In this document: one piece after another, positions 60,375 to 64,000 of the stretch
Position numbering within the stretch: position 1 is the stretch's first letter
Layout of the letters: each line of letters starts with the position of its first letter
NCBI RefSeq assembly: GCF_012935695.1
Contig: NZ_CP052859.1
Location: 3,947,001 to 4,011,000 of the forward strand
DNA: 64,000 nt
Direction: 5' to 3'
Source: Pseudomonas sp. ADAK18
GTDB taxonomy: Bacteria; Pseudomonadota; Gammaproteobacteria; Pseudomonadales; Pseudomonadaceae
Translations under genes and position numbers: made by a program
Notes under the pieces: model-generated
What the model was told of the DNA's origin: nothing
What the model saw: the letters and a program-made list of their open reading frames with translations, nothing else
The model's database searches: none

Positions 60375-60480
60375 TGTGGGAGCCGGGCTTGCCCGCGATG
60401 CAGGCACCTCGGTCTGTCAGGTAAACCGAGGTGATGCTATCGCAGGCAAGCCAGCTCCCACATTTGACCGAGCTCCCACA
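60375..60480. repeat. REP doublet with an extra arm fragment
   Basis: TGTGGGAGCCGGGCTTGCCC and GCAAGCCAGCTCCCACA form the pair; a second short end AGCTCCCACA follows at 60471. The spacer has an inner inverted repeat CACCTCGGT/ACCGAGGTG. It lies between convergent alaC and gntT. Confidence 0.88.
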
Positions 60481-60498
60481 GTGGGTTCGGTGGTGTGC

Positions 60499-61851
60499 TT
60501 ACACCACCAGCGACAGCAACATGATGAAGCCCAATGCCACAACGGACAGAATGGTCTCCATCGCCGTCCAGGTCTTGAACGTCTCAGCCACGGTCATATT
60601 GAAGTACTGCTTCACCAGCCAGAACCCTGCATCGTTGACGTGAGACAACACCAACGACCCCGCCCCCGTCGCCAACACCAGCAACTCGCGGTTCACACCC
60701 GGAATCATCCCCACCACCGGCACCACAATTCCAGCCCCGGTAATGGTCGCCACGGTCGCTGAACCGGTGGCCACACGAATCACCGCCGCCACCAGCCACG
60801 CCAGCAGGATCGGGTTGATCTGCGCGGTTACGGCCATTTGGCCGATCACATCACCCACGCCGCTGGTCACCAGCATCTGCTTGAAACCGCCACCGGCACC
60901 GATGATCAGGATGATCGCCGCGGTAGGCGCCAGGCTGGCGTCGAGCAGCTTGAGGATTTGCTTGGAACCGATGCCCTGGCGATGGCCAAAGGTGTACAGC
61001 GACAGCAGCAACGCCAGCAGCAACGCAGTGATCGGGTGACCGATCATGTCCATCCAGTTGCGAATCGCGTGGCCGTCCGGCAGGGCAACGTCGGCGAAGG
61101 TTTTCAGCAGCATCAGGAACACCGGCAGCAGCACGGTGATCAGGGTCACGCTGAAACTCGGCAGGGTTTTGGATTCCGGCTCACGGGCCAGTTGGTCCAC
61201 CAGTTCCTGGGACGGATTGCCCGGGATGTACTTGGAGATAAACGAACCGTAGAGCGGGCCGGCGATGATGGCAGTAGGCAGCGCGACGATCAGGCCGTAG
61301 AGAATGGTCTTGCCGATGTCAGCACCGAACACGCCTATCGCCAGCAGCGGGCCCGGGTGCGGTGGCACCAGGCCGTGGACCGCCGACAGGCCGGCCAGCA
61401 ACGGGATACCGATCTTGATCAGCGACACACCGGTACGGCGCGCAACGATAAACACCAGCGGGATCAGCAGCACAAAGCCGATCTCGAAGAACAACGGAAT
61501 GCCCACCAGGAATGCGGCGAACATCATCGCCCACTGCACTTTTTCCTTGCCGAACGCGCGGACCAGCGTCTGGGCGATCTGATCGGCACCGCCGGAATCG
61601 GCCATCATCTTGCCGAGCATCGTACCCAGCGCCAGGATAATCCCGACAAAGCCGAGCACGCCGCCGAAGCCGTCCTGAAACGCCTTGATGATCTTGTCCA
61701 CGGGCATGCCCGAGGTCAGGCCGAGAAAGCCGGCGGCGATGATCAACGCAATGAACGGGTGGACTTTGAACCGGGTGATCAAGACGATCAGCCCGATAAT
61801 GGTCACCACTGCATCGAGCAGCAGGTAGGAATCGTGGGACATGCCAAACAT
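60499..61851 (-). CDS. gntT: Gluconate permease, GntP family
   Basis: 450 residues with about twelve to fourteen membrane segments, a gluconate:proton symporter. LITRFKVHPFIALIIAAGFL and GLVPPHPGPLLAIGVFGADI are typical GntP-family blocks, and GSATVATITGAGIVVP near 370 is the conserved second half. AGGAGAGACCCCC precedes ATG at 61851. It follows gntK on the same strand, with a GntR operator between. Confidence 0.94.
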   Translation of the reverse strand: MFGMSHDSYLLLDAVVTIIGLIVLITRFKVHPFIALIIAAGFLGLTSGMPVDKIIKAFQDGFGGVLGFVGIILALGTMLGKMMADSGGADQIAQTLVRAFGKEKVQWAMMFAAFLVGIPLFFEIGFVLLIPLVFIVARRTGVSLIKIGIPLLAGLSAVHGLVPPHPGPLLAIGVFGADIGKTILYGLIVALPTAIIAGPLYGSFISKYIPGNPSQELVDQLAREPESKTLPSFSVTLITVLLPVFLMLLKTFADVALPDGHAIRNWMDMIGHPITALLLALLLSLYTFGHRQGIGSKQILKLLDASLAPTAAIILIIGAGGGFKQMLVTSGVGDVIGQMAVTAQINPILLAWLVAAVIRVATGSATVATITGAGIVVPVVGMIPGVNRELLVLATGAGSLVLSHVNDAGFWLVKQYFNMTVAETFKTWTAMETILSVVALGFIMLLSLVV

Positions 61852-61908
61852 GGGGGTCTCTCCTGTTTGTTGTTGTTATTAAAGCCGGTGTTGAATTTCG
61901 TGCCGTCG

Positions 61909-61920
61909 GATAGCGCTATC
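61909..61920. promoter_or_regulatory. GntR operator 1 (gntK-gntT gap)
   Basis: GATAGCGCTATC is a perfect 12-bp palindrome of the LacI-family type, located between gntK and gntT. Confidence 0.8.
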
Positions 61921-61935
61921 TTGTCAGGCAAAAAA

Positions 61936-62469
61936 TTATTGGATGGGTTCAAAGCCGTGTTCAAGCCACCAGGCATTGGTTTGCTTGGCCAGGTCCTCGA
62001 CGCTGTCTACGCTGGCGTTCAAGGCCAGGGTCAGCGGCTCGCCCTTCGGTGATTCGAGGGTGGCGAACTGGCTGTCGATCAGGCTCGCCGGCATGAAATG
62101 GCCAGGGCGATGGGAAACACGGTCGGCGGCCACCTCACGGGTCAGCTCCAGAAAGACAAAACCCAGGCCCGGCGCAGCTTCGCGCAGGTGGTCACGGTAT
62201 TTTTTCTTCAGGGCTGAGCAGGTCAGGACCGGGTGTTGGCCGGTTTTCAGCGAGCGGCGCAGTTCATTACAGAGGATATCGAGCCAACCGGCACGATCAT
62301 CGTCGTTAAGCGGATGACCGGCGCTCATCTTTTCGATATTGGCGGCGGGATGAAAGCTGTCGCCCTCAATGGCGGTAGCGCCGTTCAACAGGCACAGGGC
62401 CTCGCTGACGCTGGACTTGCCACAGCCGGAAACACCCATGATGACCAGGGCAGTAACAGGTTGACTCAT
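61936..62469 (-). CDS. gntK: Gluconokinase
   Basis: 177 residues. P-loop GVSGCGKSS near residue 15, IEGDSFHPAANIEKMSAGHP, NDDDRAGWL, LTCSALKKKYRDHLR and SRPGHFMP-like HRPGHFMPASLIDSQF match GntK/IdnK gluconokinases, which phosphorylate gluconate with ATP. ATG at 62469 is used; an ATG four codons upstream is possible. It is the first gene of the gluconate operon read right to left. Confidence 0.95.
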   Translation of the reverse strand: MSQPVTALVIMGVSGCGKSSVSEALCLLNGATAIEGDSFHPAANIEKMSAGHPLNDDDRAGWLDILCNELRRSLKTGQHPVLTCSALKKKYRDHLREAAPGLGFVFLELTREVAADRVSHRPGHFMPASLIDSQFATLESPKGEPLTLALNASVDSVEDLAKQTNAWWLEHGFEPIQ

Positions 62470-62487
62470 GAAACACCTCAAGACGCA

Positions 62488-62499
62488 GATAGCGCTACC
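62488..62499. promoter_or_regulatory. GntR operator 2 (gntK promoter)
   Basis: GATAGCGCTACC differs from a perfect palindrome by one base pair and is 19 bp upstream of the gntK start. Confidence 0.8.
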
Positions 62500-62640
62500 T
62501 TTGCCAGCCCTAAGGCTAGTGCAAAAACAGGCTTTTCCCGCGCCGTCTTGTCATTTTTATGGAGTGACGCGTGCATCCTCTCCCAGCACCCTCGAGTAAG
62601 ATCAGGCAACCCAACGCTCAAGGATTTGCAGGCCTTTGGA

Positions 62641-62652
62641 GACAGCGCTACC
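62641..62652. promoter_or_regulatory. GntR operator 3 (gntR promoter)
   Basis: GACAGCGCTACC, an imperfect copy of the same palindrome, 35 bp before the gntR start; it suggests autoregulation. Confidence 0.75.
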
Positions 62653-62686
62653 TTAGTGCCTCGATTTTTGTTTGGCAAGCCGCCTG

Positions 62687-63715
62687 ATGACCCCCAAGAA
62701 CGATAAAAATACCCGCACGACGGGACGCCCCACCCTGAACGAAGTCGCCCGAATGGCTGGCGTCAGCCCGATTACCGCCTCCAGGGCACTGCGCGGCATC
62801 AGCACCGTGGCCACCGAACTGGTGGAAAAAGTCCAAAAGGCCGCCGCCGATCTCAACTACGTGGTCAACCCCGCTGCCCGCGCCCTGGCCTCAGCCCAGA
62901 GCCAGTCGGTGGTGGTGCTGGTGCCGTCGTTGTCCAACCTGCTGTTCATCGAAACCCTGGAAGCCATTCATCAGGTATTGCGGCCCAAAGGCTTCGAAGT
63001 GCTGATCGGCAACACTCATTACTCTCGCGAAGAAGAAGAAAACCTGCTGCGCAACTACATGGCTTACCAGCCACGGGGTTTTCTGCTGACCGGTTTTGAT
63101 CGAACCGAAAGCGCCCGACGCATGGTCGAGAGCAGCAATGTGCCCAGTGTGTACATGATGGACCTGGACCCCGGCGCCGGCCTGCACTGCGTAGGTTTCT
63201 CGCAAACCAGCGCGGGCGAAACCGCTGCGGCGCATCTGATTTCCCGTGGTCGCAAGCGCCTGGCCTATATCGGCGCGCAACTGGACCAGCGCACCTTGCT
63301 ACGTGGAGAGGGGTTTCGCCGCGCACTGCAACAGGCCGGGCTCTATGACCCCTCGCTGGAGCTGATGACGCCGCGCCCGTCGTCGGTGGGCCTGGGCGGC
63401 GAGTTGTTCCTGCAACTGCTGGCCAGCCATCCGGATGTGGACGCGATCTTCTTCGGCAACGACGACTTGGCACAAGGTGCCCTGCTGGAAGCCCTGCGTC
63501 ACGGGATCAAAGTGCCGGAGCAAGTGGCGGTGCTGGGCTTTAACGACCTGCCTGCATCAAGCTTCATGGTGCCGCGCCTGAGCAGCATCAGCACGCCCCG
63601 GGAAGCCATCGGCAGACGCGCCGCCGAGCATTTGTTGACGCTGATCGCGGGCAACAAGATTGCCCGGCCAGTGGTGGACATGGGGTTTGAGTTGATGGTG
63701 CGGGAAAGCACCTGA
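62687..63715 (+). CDS. gntR: LacI-family gluconate regulator GntR
   Basis: 342 residues. N-terminal LacI HTH with PTLNEVARMAGVSPITASRA and LRGISTVATELVEKVQ, hinge NPAARALASAQS, then a periplasmic-binding-like sugar domain with GRKRLAYIGAQLDQRT and FFGNDDLAQGALLEALR. ATG at 62687 is used; TTG at 62672 is an alternative. Divergent from gntK, with operators in the gap. Confidence 0.93.
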   Translation: MTPKNDKNTRTTGRPTLNEVARMAGVSPITASRALRGISTVATELVEKVQKAAADLNYVVNPAARALASAQSQSVVVLVPSLSNLLFIETLEAIHQVLRPKGFEVLIGNTHYSREEEENLLRNYMAYQPRGFLLTGFDRTESARRMVESSNVPSVYMMDLDPGAGLHCVGFSQTSAGETAAAHLISRGRKRLAYIGAQLDQRTLLRGEGFRRALQQAGLYDPSLELMTPRPSSVGLGGELFLQLLASHPDVDAIFFGNDDLAQGALLEALRHGIKVPEQVAVLGFNDLPASSFMVPRLSSISTPREAIGRRAAEHLLTLIAGNKIARPVVDMGFELMVREST

Positions 63716-63806
63716 GCAACAGCCGACTGAGCGAGTCAGGTGAACTGCTGATGGGCAAAATCATGGATCAGAAGCCACCCTGTATCCAAAGCCAGAACTC
63801 GGTCAA

Positions 63807-63893
63807 TGTGGGAGCGGGCTTGCTCGCGAAAGCGGTGGGCCAGTCAGATATGTATCAACTGACCCACCGCTTTCGCGAGCAAGCCCGCTCACA
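63807..63893. repeat. REP doublet, TGTGGGAGCGGGCTTGC type
   Basis: TGTGGGAGCGGGCTTGCTCG and CGAGCAAGCCCGCTCACACA (one mismatch) with an inner pair AAAGCGGTGGG/CCCACCGCTTT. Downstream of gntR. Confidence 0.9.
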
Positions 63894-63986
63894 CATTTTT
63901 TACCGTGCCCACGTAACAAGGTCGCCGTCCCTCCCTGGCCCCTGCTAAATTGCCCCCTGCCAACTCACCATTGCCAGGAAAGCACC

Positions 63987-64000
63987 ATGGGCCATTCGCT
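63987..64000 (+). CDS. Start of a gene cut by the window end
   Basis: ATGGGCCATTCGCT follows a good AGGAA Shine-Dalgarno sequence seven bases upstream. Only four codons (MGHS) are visible, so the product cannot be named. Confidence 0.5.

Noticed and set aside
60838..62052. 404-residue frame on the plus strand across gntT
   Set aside because: Gln/Arg/His-rich shadow of the permease gene with no domain pattern.

Overview
The window looks like a chromosomal segment of a fluorescent Pseudomonas (P. fluorescens group). It is GC-rich. The acsA - aotJQMOP-argR - aruCFGDB-(small gene)-aruE order matches what I recall from P. aeruginosa, and there are many short REP palindromes of the two kinds common in this group (TGTGGGAGCGGGCTTGC-type and TAGCCGCTGCCGAGGCACGA-type). 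I see no tRNA, rRNA, CRISPR array, prophage or transposase gene.

Positions 1-921 hold an FMN riboswitch and a type II lumazine synthase gene. Positions 946-17032 are a catabolic block read right to left. The ABC transporter AotJQMOP brings in arginine and ornithine, the AraC-type regulator ArgR follows, and then the arginine succinyltransferase (AST) pathway genes degrade arginine to glutamate. acsA (acetyl-CoA synthetase) lies upstream. Positions 17427-22050 are mixed: a DUF2790 secreted protein, nrdB without nrdA beside it, an HNH nuclease gene broken by an in-frame stop, and a HAD phosphatase gene whose 3' end has been displaced by a vapBC toxin-antitoxin pair lying between 29-bp direct repeats. 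Positions 22096-28798 hold a LysR regulator, a second argininosuccinate lyase, a polar amino-acid ABC transporter and an MFS transporter, with an 88-bp MITE-like element between lyase and transporter.

Positions 28898-44070 are accessory and housekeeping genes: an unknown possible zinc-binding protein, a small HTH protein behind a perfect LexA-type box, a GlxA-type regulator with a short-chain dehydrogenase, a degenerate amidase, a metallo-beta-lactamase-fold hydrolase with a TetR regulator, a MASE2-GGDEF diguanylate cyclase, a CTP-synthase-like amidotransferase, GlpQ, a ZntB/CorA transporter and a Pit phosphate transporter. Positions 44212-48249 are the 5-oxoprolinase genes pxpA/B/C with a divergent LysR gene. 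Positions 48235-55132 are four successive LysR genes, each divergent from one oxidoreductase or efflux gene.

Positions 55156-57738 are an ECF42-like sigma factor operon with a DGPF/YciI protein, preceded by a promoter that resembles the one reported for that sigma group. A GNAT acetyltransferase, a GyrI-like protein and the alanine aminotransferase alaC follow. The window ends with the gluconate genes gntT, gntK and a LacI-type gntR carrying three matching operator palindromes, then the first codons of another gene. The main novelty candidates are small-scale: the vapBC insertion, the MITE-like element, repeat-encoded protein C-termini (PxpA, MFS), the LexA-controlled HTH protein, the ECF42-like promoter, and the structured nrdB leader.
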